A program made the translations under genes and the position numbers. Positions 16,119 to 24,269 of a stretch of 44,698 bases of DNA are shown in pieces. Numbering within the stretch: the first letter of the stretch is position 1; the number at the start of each line of letters is the position of its first letter. This DNA comes from an uncultured Rhodospirillaceae bacterium (GTDB lineage Bacteria; Pseudomonadota; Alphaproteobacteria; Rhodospirillales; UBA2165), in contig CAJWAR010000034.1 of the NCBI GenBank assembly GCA_913020445.1, forward strand, positions 1 through 44,698, read 5' to 3'. A model generated the notes under the pieces. It was given only the letters and a program-made list of their open reading frames with translations, was not told where the DNA came from and made no database searches.

Positions 16119-16836
16119 CCTGATGGACCAGAAAACAAATGCCTTGGAAATAGATACCGTCACTGCAGGCTACGGCGAAACCATGGTGCTAGATAATCTG
16201 TCACTTACATTGGCGGCTGGCGAAAGCATCAGTGTGATTGGCCGCAACGGCGTCGGTAAGACGACGCTGCTGGCGACCATCATGGGCCACACGACGTTGC
16301 ACGATGGTGGCATTCGTTTGGAAGGCGCCGATATTTCGGCCACGCCATCATTCCGGCGGGTAAACTTAGGTCTCGGCTACGTGCCGCAAGAGCGGGAAAT
16401 ATTTCCGTCTCTCAACGTCGAAGAAAATTTGAATATTGGTTCTCGGCCAGGTGAATGGACAGCTAAAGCCCTGTTCGACTTGTTTCCCCAACTAGCCGAA
16501 CGGCGCTCTAATATGGGCAATCAGTTGTCCGGCGGCGAACAGCAAATGTTGGCCATCGCCCGCGCCCTAATGACCAATCCGCGGGTGCTTTTGATGGATG
16601 AACCGTCCGAGGGCCTGGCACCGGTAATCGTCGAAGAACTGGTAGGCGTTATGGCGCGATTGAGAGACCATGGTGGCATATCGATGATCCTGGTGGAACA
16701 AAACACGCGTGTTGCGCTTGATTTTTCCGAACGAACTATGGTTATAGACCGCGGCCGCATTACCTATGACGGCGACAGCGAGACTTTGCGCAACGATGCC
16801 ACCAAACTCGAAGAGTTAATTGGAATTTCGGCCTAG
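16111..16836 (+). CDS. livF: ABC transporter ATP-binding protein, LivF type
   Basis: 241-residue ATPase with Walker A GRNGVGKTT near residue 48, the Q-loop region LGLGYVPQEREIFPSLNVEE, signature LSGGEQQMLAIARALM and Walker B VLLMDEPSEGLAP. Last gene of the 12092-16836 transporter operon. Its stop overlaps the convergent Rrf2-family regulator gene by 4 nt, so the two transcripts run into each other. Confidence 0.9.
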   Translation: MSDLMDQKTNALEIDTVTAGYGETMVLDNLSLTLAAGESISVIGRNGVGKTTLLATIMGHTTLHDGGIRLEGADISATPSFRRVNLGLGYVPQEREIFPSLNVEENLNIGSRPGEWTAKALFDLFPQLAERRSNMGNQLSGGEQQMLAIARALMTNPRVLLMDEPSEGLAPVIVEELVGVMARLRDHGGISMILVEQNTRVALDFSERTMVIDRGRITYDGDSETLRNDATKLEELIGISA

Positions 16837-17267
16837 TCCACTAATTTGGCTTCCCGTTCCCGCTGCCAGCGCATGGTTTTCAAAAGCGTATCCAAAGTGA
16901 TCGAGCCAAATGTCGCCCGGGCGATATCATCGATTTCTCCCAATACCAACAGCAGGGCACTGCCGATATCGGTTTCGTCACCGGGATCAGCGGCGGCCGT
17001 CGAATCGCTGCCAATTTCTTCAAAAATGTTAATGACATCCATCAGCGTTGTGCGCCTGGAATTACCGGAGAAGCGATAACCGCCACCGGCGCCTCGCACC
17101 GAATCAACCAGCCCCGCGCGGCCAAGATCGCGCAGTACTTTGGCAAGATGATTAGAAGATATGCCGTAGATATCGGCGATATCCGTCGCCGATAATTGGC
17201 GGGACGGATCCCGGGCAAGTTCCAATACCGCATATAATCCGTAATGGGTGGCTTTTTGCAGTCTCAC
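16833..17267 (-). CDS. Rrf2-family transcriptional regulator without cysteines, BadM-like
   Basis: 144-residue winged-helix regulator. The N-terminal MRLQKATHYGLYAVLELARD is the Rrf2 signature. It is followed by the helix-turn-helix (TDIADIYGISSNHLAKVLRD) and wing (GLVDSVRGAGGGYRFS). The protein has no cysteine at all, so it cannot bind the Fe-S cluster of IscR or NsrR in the usual way and should sense something else. The next upstream gene on the same strand is a GNAT acetyltransferase, 27 bp away. In Rhodopseudomonas palustris the Rrf2 repressor BadM and the GNAT BadL are benzoate-pathway neighbours (established), so this pair is probably equivalent. It is a good candidate for binding the 28-bp inverted repeat before boxC. 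Confidence 0.85.
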   Translation of the reverse strand: MRLQKATHYGLYAVLELARDPSRQLSATDIADIYGISSNHLAKVLRDLGRAGLVDSVRGAGGGYRFSGNSRRTTLMDVINIFEEIGSDSTAAADPGDETDIGSALLLVLGEIDDIARATFGSITLDTLLKTMRWQREREAKLVD

Positions 17268-17294
17268 TTATGCTCTCCAATCGTCACTGTCATA

Positions 17295-17756
17295 TCAATC
17301 AAGCGGTTTTTCCAATTCAATAAAGGGCCCACCCATCATGCCCTGGGCGCGGAAGAAGGACATGTTGAGCTGATCTTCACGGGCGATCATTGTTCTTACC
17401 GCACTGGCGCCATCGGATTTAAACGCCTCACACATTGCGTTATACAATTGCTCGCCGATACCTTGGATGCGCTGTTCGGGATCAACTCCAATGGCAAAAA
17501 TCCAACCACAAGGCCTCGAGCCAAATTCCCAAGCACGGACTTCGCCGACGATAAAGCCGAGAACGTCACCGGGCGTCATTGACTCGGCCACAATGAGATG
17601 CCGCCCATCCCGTTCGGTGAACCGGTCAAAGCGATCTTCCCAATATTCTTTTTTCTCTAATCCGGTAACTTCGGCATCTAAATTGATGATTTTTTGCAAG
17701 TCATCAACGATGGCTGAACGAATATTTACCTTTAAAAATCGTGTTTCTGAATTCAT
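17295..17756 (-). CDS. GNAT-family N-acetyltransferase, BadL-like
   Basis: 153 residues from the ATG at 17756, which has AAAGAG before it and is preferred to an in-frame upstream start at 17777. The GNAT acetyl-CoA-binding motif A is IFAIGVDPEQRIQGIGEQLY near residue 90, followed by a motif B region (DQLNMSFFRAQGMMGGPFIE). In R. palustris, BadL is reported to acetylate and inactivate aromatic acyl-CoA ligases. The CoA ligase at 21168 would be the obvious local target (inference). The gene is divergent from boxC and probably co-transcribed with the Rrf2 gene. A perfect FNR-type box lies 34-47 bp upstream of its start. Confidence 0.78.
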   Translation of the reverse strand: MNSETRFLKVNIRSAIVDDLQKIINLDAEVTGLEKKEYWEDRFDRFTERDGRHLIVAESMTPGDVLGFIVGEVRAWEFGSRPCGWIFAIGVDPEQRIQGIGEQLYNAMCEAFKSDGASAVRTMIAREDQLNMSFFRAQGMMGGPFIELEKPLD

Positions 17757-17789
17757 AGTTCTCTTTAATTCAATCACTTAGCCGTCAAA

Positions 17790-17803
17790 TTGATTTAGAT
17801 CAA
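17790..17803. promoter_or_regulatory. Perfect FNR/FixK-type box TTGAT-TTAG-ATCAA
   Basis: The 14-bp palindrome matches the FNR/FixK consensus TTGAT-N4-ATCAA exactly. It lies in the divergent region between the GNAT/Rrf2 pair and boxC, about 50 bp upstream of the probable boxC transcription start and close to the GNAT start codon. It could give oxygen-responsive control in either direction. Confidence 0.7.
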
Positions 17804-17812
17804 TTTTGTCTC

Positions 17813-17842
17813 TTGACACAATGCAACGAGTCGCACTATATG
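17813..17842 (+). promoter_or_regulatory. Probable sigma-70 promoter of boxC-boxB
   Basis: A perfect -35 TTGACA (17813-17818) and a -10-like CTATAT/TATATG (17836-17842), with a 17-18 nt spacer. The -10 abuts the 28-bp inverted repeat that starts at 17842, so a protein bound there would block initiation. Confidence 0.6.
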
Positions 17843-17869
17843 TAAATAGGTATTTTGGTACCGATTTAC
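17842..17869. promoter_or_regulatory. 28-bp inverted-repeat operator before boxC
   Basis: GTAAATAGGTA-N6-TACCGATTTAC: 11-bp arms matching at 10 of 11 positions around TTTTGG. The same architecture and near-identical arms occur at 42766-42793 before the glutaryl/glutaconyl operon. It overlaps the -10/+1 region of the boxC promoter, as expected of a repressor site. Confidence 0.75.
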
Positions 17870-18002
17870 GAAAAGTTTTTAAATAACCTTTATAACAGGA
17901 ATAAAATGGCAGAAACCAAGGAATTATACGTTATACTTTTGAATAATTGAAATTAACAGTCAGATGTTATTTGGCGGCAAAAATAGAGGATAAGACGGTA
18001 GG

Positions 18003-19652
18003 ATGATTGATTTTTCAACGAACCCCAGCCAGTACAAACACTGGCAACTCAGCTTCGACGGTCCGGTTGCAACCTTGGCAATGGATGTTGCCGAAGATGG
18101 CGGCATGGCCCCGGGATACGAACTTAAACTGAATTCATACGATTTGGGCGTCGATATTGAACTTTATGATGCGACCCAACGATTACGTTTTGAACATCCG
18201 GAAATTAAAAGCGTTATCATCACCTCGGCAAAAGATCGCGTGTTCTGCGCCGGCGCTAATATCGCAATGCTCGGCACCTCCACCCATGCCCATAAAGTGA
18301 ATTTCTGTAAGTTTACCAACGAAACCCGAAACGGTATCGAAGACTCGACCACTAATTCTGACCAAAAATATATCTGTGTGGTGAACGGCACGGCGGCTGG
18401 TGGCGGCTATGAGCTTGCCCTCGCGGCTGACTACATCATGTTGATTGACGATGGCGCGAGCACAGTTTCCCTGCCGGAAGTTCCGCTGCTGGCGGTGTTG
18501 CCGGGAACTGGAGGCCTCACGCGCGTGGTCGACAAACGCAACGTGCGCCGTGACCATGCTGATTACTTTTGTACATTGAATGAAGGCATTAAAGGCAAAC
18601 GCGCCGTCGACTGGAAATTCGTTGACGAGTTGGTGCCGCGGTCGAAACTGATGGACACCGCCAAGGAACGGGCAGAGGAGTTTGCTAAAGACTCATCCCG
18701 TCCAGCAGATGCCAAAGGCATTGAGCTAACACCGTTGAAACGCGAGATTAAAGATGACGAGATCAACTATTCAAACATCTCAGTCAAGATTGATCGTGAC
18801 GGGCTGACCGCTGAAATCATCGTTCGTGGTCCGGAAAAAGAACCAGAGCAAGTTGCTGCTGCCATTCATGCGGCGGGTGTTGATTTCTGGCCCCTCGCCT
18901 TCGCCCGTGAATTTGACGATTTAATTCTGCACATGCGGACCAACGAAAACGAGATTACGACCTGGGTCTTTAAATCGGAAGGCAATGCAGATTTCGTCGC
19001 CGCCGCCGACCAAGCCTTAATCGACAACGCGGACGATTGGCTGGTTCGCGAAATTACGAATTATCTTAAACGGACCTTCAAACGCCTGGATGTTTCATCC
19101 CGTAGCGTTATTACATTGGTTGAACCAGGTAGCTGCTTCACCGGCACGCTGATGGAGCTGGTCCTAGCCGCCGATCGCAGTTTTATGCTCGACGGCACGT
19201 TTGAAGGTTCCAACATCGCCGCCGCAACGTTGCAACCATCCGAGATGAATTTCGGCGCATTACCGATGTGCAACGATCTCACCCGGCTGCAAACCCGATT
19301 CCTTGACGAAGATGACAAGATTTCTGACATCAAGGCTGAAATCGGCAACGATCTAGATGCCGAAGCCGCTGAGGACCTCGGCCTCGTCACCTTTATTCCC
19401 GATGACATTGATTGGGAAGATGAAGTCCGCATCGCCATTGAAGAACGCGCAAGCTATTCAGGCGATGCACTGACCGGTATGGAGGCCAGCCTCCGTTTTG
19501 CCGGTCCTGAAACCCTAGAAACTAAAATATTCGGCCGCTTAAGCGCCTGGCAAAACTGGATTTTCCAGCGCCCCAACGCGGTCGGTGAAGAAGGTGCGCT
19601 CAAACTGTTTGGCACCGGTAAACAAGCTAATTTCGACAGAAAGAGAGTATAA
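18003..19652 (+). CDS. boxC: Benzoyl-CoA-dihydrodiol lyase (2,3-epoxybenzoyl-CoA dihydrolase) BoxC
   Basis: 549-residue crotonase-superfamily enzyme. It hydrolyses 2,3-epoxybenzoyl-CoA with C-C cleavage, releasing formate and 3,4-dehydroadipyl-CoA semialdehyde in the aerobic benzoyl-CoA (box) pathway. The N-terminus (YKHWQLSFDGPVATLAMDVA), the oxyanion-hole segments VIITSAKDRVFCAGANIAML (near residue 80) and NGTAAGGGYELALAADYIML (near 130), and a second crotonase-like half (VITLVEPGSCFTGTLMELVL) are those of BoxC. Length matches the family (~550). boxB follows after 2 nt. Upstream lie an FNR-type box, a sigma-70 promoter and the 28-bp inverted repeat. Confidence 0.95.
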   Translation: MIDFSTNPSQYKHWQLSFDGPVATLAMDVAEDGGMAPGYELKLNSYDLGVDIELYDATQRLRFEHPEIKSVIITSAKDRVFCAGANIAMLGTSTHAHKVNFCKFTNETRNGIEDSTTNSDQKYICVVNGTAAGGGYELALAADYIMLIDDGASTVSLPEVPLLAVLPGTGGLTRVVDKRNVRRDHADYFCTLNEGIKGKRAVDWKFVDELVPRSKLMDTAKERAEEFAKDSSRPADAKGIELTPLKREIKDDEINYSNISVKIDRDGLTAEIIVRGPEKEPEQVAAAIHAAGVDFWPLAFAREFDDLILHMRTNENEITTWVFKSEGNADFVAAADQALIDNADDWLVREITNYLKRTFKRLDVSSRSVITLVEPGSCFTGTLMELVLAADRSFMLDGTFEGSNIAAATLQPSEMNFGALPMCNDLTRLQTRFLDEDDKISDIKAEIGNDLDAEAAEDLGLVTFIPDDIDWEDEVRIAIEERASYSGDALTGMEASLRFAGPETLETKIFGRLSAWQNWIFQRPNAVGEEGALKLFGTGKQANFDRKRV

Positions 19653-19654
19653 TT

Positions 19655-21073
19655 ATGAGCAAGATTGATTATTCACAAAAAATTCCTAACAACGTCGACC
19701 TTTCCGATGATCGCCGCCTCCAACGGGCGCTGGAAAACTGGCAGCCCGCCTATCTTGATTGGTGGAACGAACTTGGCCCGGTCGAAAGTCATGACTACGA
19801 AGTATTTCTCCGCACTGCTATCGACGTGAGCGCCAAAGGCTGGGCTCACTTTGATATGGTTAGGATGCCGGATTATCGCTGGGGCATCTTCCTCGCTGAT
19901 AAAGAAGAAGACCGCAAAGTTAATTTCGGTGTGCATAAAGGCGAAGCGGCTTGGCAGGAAGTACCGGGCGAATACCGCGCTGAACTGCGCCGCTTGATCG
20001 TCACGCAAGGCGATACCGAGCCTGCCTCCGTCGAGCAGCAACGCGCCCTTGGCCGGACCTGCCCATCGCTTTATGATCTGCGCAGCCTGTTCCAAGTGAA
20101 CGTTGAGGAAGGCCGCCACCTGTGGGCGATGGTATATCTCCTCCACGCTTACTTCGGTCGTGATGGCCGCGAAGAAGCGGATGAAATGTTGCAGCGTCAT
20201 TCCGGCGATGCTGATAAGCCGCGTATCCTTGAAGCCTTTAACATTCCGACGACCGATTGGCTGTCATTCTTCATGTTCACATATTTCCAAGATCGTGATG
20301 GTAAGTTCCAATTAAGTGCTTTGGCTGAATCCGGTTTTGATCCGCTGTCCCGCACTTGTAACTTCATGCTCACCGAAGAAGCCCACCACATGTTTGTCGG
20401 CGAAACCGGTGTCGGCCGGGTGGTGCAACGGAGCGCCGAACTGATCAAAGAACATGACACGATGGACATTGCCCAATATGGCGGCATTCCTTTGGCACTC
20501 ATTCAAAAATGGATGAATTTCCACTTCTCCGTCTGTCTCGATTTGTTTGGCCAGGAGAAATCGACCAATGCTGCAAATTTTTACAATATGGGCCTCAAAG
20601 GTCGTTTCCAGGAAATGAAAATCGATGATGACCATCTATTGGATAACGATGTTTATAAAGTTCCGGAAATCAGCGGCAACAGCATAATTCACACCGATAT
20701 TGCTGCGCTGACGTCGATCAACGAGCGGCTGCGTGATGACTACCGCGACGACTGTCAGCGCGGTGTTGATCGCTGGAACAAAACGCTTGCTGATGCCGGC
20801 ATTGACTTCACCTTGACCCTGCCACACCAGGCCTTCCATCGTAACATCGGCACCTTTGCGGACATCCATGTTGATCTCGAAGGCAACATCATTTCCAAGC
20901 AAGAATGGGATGCAAATGTTAGTAATTGGCTGCCCAATGACGAAGATCGCGCCTTTGTTGAAAGCCTGATGGTTCCCGTAACTGAACCGGGTAAAATGGC
21001 TGGTTGGATTGCCGCTCCGGCCCGCGGTATCCAAGGTAAGGATCCAGACTTCGAATATATCAAATTCCACTAG
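19655..21073 (+). CDS. boxB: Benzoyl-CoA 2,3-epoxidase, oxygenase subunit BoxB
   Basis: 472-residue class I di-iron oxygenase that, with the reductase BoxA, converts benzoyl-CoA to 2,3-epoxybenzoyl-CoA using O2 and NADPH. The di-iron ligand motifs are NVEEGRHLWAMVYLL near residue 150 and MLTEEAHHMFVGETGVGRVV near 240. The N-terminal IPNNVDLSDDRRLQRALENW and the C-terminal ARGIQGKDPDFEYIKFH are also family-typical. It is immediately downstream of boxC (order C-B). boxA is not in this window, so the reductase must be encoded elsewhere or be replaced by another protein. Confidence 0.95.
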   Translation: MSKIDYSQKIPNNVDLSDDRRLQRALENWQPAYLDWWNELGPVESHDYEVFLRTAIDVSAKGWAHFDMVRMPDYRWGIFLADKEEDRKVNFGVHKGEAAWQEVPGEYRAELRRLIVTQGDTEPASVEQQRALGRTCPSLYDLRSLFQVNVEEGRHLWAMVYLLHAYFGRDGREEADEMLQRHSGDADKPRILEAFNIPTTDWLSFFMFTYFQDRDGKFQLSALAESGFDPLSRTCNFMLTEEAHHMFVGETGVGRVVQRSAELIKEHDTMDIAQYGGIPLALIQKWMNFHFSVCLDLFGQEKSTNAANFYNMGLKGRFQEMKIDDDHLLDNDVYKVPEISGNSIIHTDIAALTSINERLRDDYRDDCQRGVDRWNKTLADAGIDFTLTLPHQAFHRNIGTFADIHVDLEGNIISKQEWDANVSNWLPNDEDRAFVESLMVPVTEPGKMAGWIAAPARGIQGKDPDFEYIKFH

Positions 21074-21122
21074 ACATAAATCAATTCAGTTGGGCCTCGA
21101 TTGCGTTATTATCATTTCGCGA

Positions 21123-21149
21123 TTGGGGCCTAATTGATTGAGGCCCCAA
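21123..21149. repeat. Intercistronic hairpin between boxB and the CoA ligase gene
   Basis: Nine-bp perfect arms, TTGGGGCCT (21123-21131) and AGGCCCCAA (21141-21149), with a 9-nt loop. An A-run rather than a T-run follows on the plus strand, so it is more likely an RNA-processing or stabilising hairpin than a terminator. It ends 18 bp before the ligase ATG. Confidence 0.6.
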
Positions 21150-21167
21150 AAAAATAGGGAGATTCAC

Positions 21168-22751
21168 ATGTCTGATAATACTGTTTCCGTAAATGCCTCC
21201 GTTTTTCCAGCGGAGATCAGCTTTTCCGAAAATTTTAATGTGGCAGTACCGTTTATTGATCGGCATTTGGATGAAGGCCGTGGCGATAAAATCGCTATCC
21301 GTGTGCATGGCGGCGGCGATGTCACTTACGCGACCCTGGCCGAGCATGTGAACCGCGCCGGCAACGCCCTCAACGATCTAGGCCTCAGCAAAGGCGACCG
21401 CGTCCTGATGATGGTCAAAGACAGCGCGGAGTTTTTCTATGTCTTCTGGGGCGCCATCAAAGCCGGCATTCTACCGGTGCCTATCAACACGCTGTTGGTC
21501 GCTAAAGACTACGCTTATATGATTGAGAACTCGGAAGCCGCCGGGGTAATTTACTCGGTGGAATTTAGCGATGAAGTAACGGCCGCACTTGAAAAATCTC
21601 CCCATAAACCAAAAGTCGCCTTACTAACCGAAGGTGACGGCGATACTTTAGCCAAACATATGGCGTCCGCCTCACCAGATTTAGCCCCCTCACCCGCCAG
21701 CCCTGAAGACGATTGTTTCTGGCTTTATTCTTCAGGCACCACCGGCGGCCCCAAAGGCGTCGTTCATGCCCATAAAGATATGGTCGTTACCAGTCAGCAT
21801 TACGCGGTTGGTATTTTGGGCATCACCGAAGATGATATTTGCTTTTCTGCGGCGAAATTATTTTTCGCTTATGGCCTTGGTAACGGCATGACCTTCCCGC
21901 TGTGGGTTGGCGCCGAAGCGGTCTTTTATCCTGGCCCACCAACGCCGGATGCTTGCCACGAGGTTATCGAAACCTTTAAGCCGACGATCTTTTACGGTGT
22001 GCCGACGCTTTACGCTGCCCAGCTTAAAGCGATGGAGAACAGCGAACCTGATTTGTCTTCGGTACGCGTCTGCACCTCTGCCGGCGAAGCTTTACCGCCG
22101 GACCTGTTGAAACGCTGGATGGATAAAACCGGCATTCCTCTGCTCGACGGTATTGGCACAACGGAAATTCTCCATATTTTCCTGTCCAACCAAATAGACA
22201 ATATTAAGCCGGGCGCGAGCGGATTGGCGGTGCCGGGCTATGAAGGTAAAATCGTCGACGATGAAGGCCAGGAAGTGCCGACCGGCGAGACCGGCGCGCT
22301 GATGATCAAAGGCAACTCGCTGCTCAAGCTTTATTGGCGCAATCCGGAGAAAACCGCCGATGCGCTGCGCGATGGCTGGATGTATACCGGCGATACCTAT
22401 TACGTCGACGACGACGGCTTTTTCTTCTGCTGTGGCCGCAGTGATGACATGCTGAAGGTCGGCGGTATCTGGTGCTCACCGGTTGAGATCGAAGGCAAGC
22501 TGGTCGAGCATCCGAAAGTCCTGGAAGCCGCTATTGTCGGCCGTGAAGATGATGAGAAATTAGTTAAACCCGAAGCCTTTATTGTCTTAAACGATGCATC
22601 AGATGCAGGTGATGAGCTTGAAGCTGAATTGCTTGAGCACTGCAAATCAAGCCTGGCGCGCTACAAATATCCGCGCTGGTTTAACTTTGTTGAAGATTTG
22701 CCGAAAACGGCGACCGGTAAAATTCAGCGCTTTAAGCTGCGGTCGAATTAA
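21168..22751 (+). CDS. Benzoate-CoA ligase family enzyme (benzoate / 4-hydroxybenzoate-CoA ligase)
   Basis: 527-residue ANL-superfamily acyl-CoA synthetase from the ATG at 21168, preceded by AGGGAG. It activates an aromatic acid with ATP and CoA. Motifs are the P-loop LYSSGTTGGPKGVVHAHKDM (near residue 186), GIGTTEILHIFLSN, the adenylate-binding GWMYTGDTYYVDDDGFFFCC and the C-terminal lysine motif KTATGKIQRFKL. The opening NVAVPFIDRHLDEGRGDKIA is characteristic of the BadA/BclA/HbaA benzoate-CoA ligase family. Whether it prefers benzoate or 4-hydroxybenzoate cannot be read here; as the only CoA ligase in the window it may serve both. The catalytic lysine in GK could be acetylated by the GNAT at 17295 (inference). 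Confidence 0.9.
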   Translation: MSDNTVSVNASVFPAEISFSENFNVAVPFIDRHLDEGRGDKIAIRVHGGGDVTYATLAEHVNRAGNALNDLGLSKGDRVLMMVKDSAEFFYVFWGAIKAGILPVPINTLLVAKDYAYMIENSEAAGVIYSVEFSDEVTAALEKSPHKPKVALLTEGDGDTLAKHMASASPDLAPSPASPEDDCFWLYSSGTTGGPKGVVHAHKDMVVTSQHYAVGILGITEDDICFSAAKLFFAYGLGNGMTFPLWVGAEAVFYPGPPTPDACHEVIETFKPTIFYGVPTLYAAQLKAMENSEPDLSSVRVCTSAGEALPPDLLKRWMDKTGIPLLDGIGTTEILHIFLSNQIDNIKPGASGLAVPGYEGKIVDDEGQEVPTGETGALMIKGNSLLKLYWRNPEKTADALRDGWMYTGDTYYVDDDGFFFCCGRSDDMLKVGGIWCSPVEIEGKLVEHPKVLEAAIVGREDDEKLVKPEAFIVLNDASDAGDELEAELLEHCKSSLARYKYPRWFNFVEDLPKTATGKIQRFKLRSN

Positions 22752-23467
22752 TCAATCGCCTTACCGGCAACAAATTTGAAGCCAAGCTCATTGGCAAGGC
22801 CTTGAATATCAGGCGACGCTGCGCCCATTAGATACGGTGTCAGGCGGTTAAGGCTGGCCGATTGGCAAAATTTTTCCAGATGGGGCCGAATTTTATCGGA
22901 TGGCCATGGCTTGTTTTTCAGATCGAAGCTCACACCTTGGAAATTACAGTTGGCGAAGATAGTAAAATTTGTCCATGCCGGACTCGGCCGGGCGATATAT
23001 TCCTGGCAGAACGGAAACACTAAAATACCTATATGATCAAGATAATCGATCGTAAATTTGTCTGGGAAATTGACCATTTCAAATATTATTTGGTCACTGA
23101 TATCGGCAAAGTATTCCCGGCAGGTATCGGCAAAATCAACTGCCACGGTTTCTACGCTCACGGCAGTGGCGTTTAGCGGCACAACTACCTTCGCTTCTTC
23201 TCCCTTTAATTTGCATTCGTGAAGAAAATTTGCCACCAACCGAATGGTGCCAAAAATATTGTGCGAGATTAATTTTTGATCTAATACGCGCTCTTCACTG
23301 CCGGCCATTAAAAAATCATCGCCAACTATTGCTGTTCCATCTGCGGCAATAAAGGCCGGCGAACAGTAATAAAACTGCTGTCCCGGATGCTTATACGACT
23401 CGAGTTGCCAGAATTTTGCATCAAACCTACCTTCACCGGTAGGCTGCTGTTGAGCGGTGTTATTCAT
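22748..23467 (-). CDS. Uncharacterised protein with a degenerate EAL-like domain
   Basis: About 239 residues from the ATG at 23467 (a GTG at 23488 is also possible). No close family is recognised. The layout resembles an EAL phosphodiesterase fold that has lost its catalytic motifs. There is an early QFYYCSPAFIAADGTAIVGD (place of the usual 'qPIvd..g..vG.EaL'), then VVVPLNATAVSVETVAVDFA (place of 'vNlSa..l'), then SDQIIFEMVN (place of 'l.lEiTE'). EAL itself and the metal ligands are not seen. If correct it would be a non-catalytic binding or scaffold protein. It converges on the CoA ligase gene with a 4-nt overlap. Confidence 0.5.
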   Translation of the reverse strand: MNNTAQQQPTGEGRFDAKFWQLESYKHPGQQFYYCSPAFIAADGTAIVGDDFLMAGSEERVLDQKLISHNIFGTIRLVANFLHECKLKGEEAKVVVPLNATAVSVETVAVDFADTCREYFADISDQIIFEMVNFPDKFTIDYLDHIGILVFPFCQEYIARPSPAWTNFTIFANCNFQGVSFDLKNKPWPSDKIRPHLEKFCQSASLNRLTPYLMGAASPDIQGLANELGFKFVAGKAID

Positions 23468-23558
23468 TGATAAAATTTTTAGATCCACGCTTGTTATTTA
23501 TATTATTTGAGAATTCAGGACCTAAATTTCAAGCGATTATTTGCGCCAAACAGCAATT

Positions 23559-24269
23559 TTACACACCTAAATACCGGTGCTGTAAATCTTCATTCTGCTG
23601 AAGCTCATCCGAATTTCCTGACCAGACGACTTTACCTTTCTCAATAATATAATGACGGTCAGCTATCCGCGTCAGGGCATCAACGTTTTTATCAATCACC
23701 AGGATAGATTGACCGGCTGCCTTGAGTTGCTCCAGGACGCGCCAAATATCATCGCGAATGAGCGGCGCCAGGCCTTCGGTAGCTTCATCGAGAATCAGCA
23801 GATCAGGATTGGTCATAAGGGCTCTGGAAATAGCGAGCATCTGCTGTTCACCGCCCGACAATTGATTTCCTGCATTGGTCTGCCGTTCGGCCAAGGGTGG
23901 GAATAATTCGAAAACTTTATCGACTGTCCATGGATCAGCTAACTGGCTCCGATTGGACGCTGTCGCCACCAGGTTTTCCCAAACGCTCAAATTGGGAAAT
24001 ATCTGACGGCCCTCCGGCACCAGACCAAGTCCAGCTTGAGCCACCTTATAAGATGGCTCACCTTGGATTGCCTGCCCTTTAAGATGGATCTCACCCGCGT
24101 GCGGATGCAGCAGGCCCATAATGGAACGAATGGTCGTCGTTTTTCCCATACCATTACGCCCCAGCAGCGTCACAACTTCGCCAATCCCGACTTCCAGCGA
24201 AAGGCCAAACAGAACTTGAGAGGCGCCATAAGAGCTTTCAATATTTTCGACTCGCAGCAGTTCAGCCAT
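23559..24269 (-). CDS. livF: ABC transporter ATP-binding protein, LivF type (second system)
   Basis: 236-residue ATPase with Walker A GRNGMGKTT, AGLGLVPEGRQIFPNLSVWE, signature LSGGEQQMLAISRALM and Walker B LLILDEATEGLAP, ending in the LivF tail LQQNEDLQHRYLGV. It is the last gene of a minus-strand operon (binding protein, LivH, LivM, LivG, LivF). Its start codon overlaps the end of livG by one base. Function as for other LivF proteins; substrate inferred to be an aromatic acid from the surrounding genes. Confidence 0.9.
   Translation of the reverse strand: MAELLRVENIESSYGASQVLFGLSLEVGIGEVVTLLGRNGMGKTTTIRSIMGLLHPHAGEIHLKGQAIQGEPSYKVAQAGLGLVPEGRQIFPNLSVWENLVATASNRSQLADPWTVDKVFELFPPLAERQTNAGNQLSGGEQQMLAISRALMTNPDLLILDEATEGLAPLIRDDIWRVLEQLKAAGQSILVIDKNVDALTRIADRHYIIEKGKVVWSGNSDELQQNEDLQHRYLGV

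Noticed and set aside
17822-17835. TGCA-N6-CGCA resembling a BzdR/BoxR operator (TGCA-N6-TGCA) in the boxC promoter
   Set aside because: One mismatch in a short motif and no BoxR/BzdR gene in the window. The 28-bp inverted repeat beside it is a far stronger candidate.
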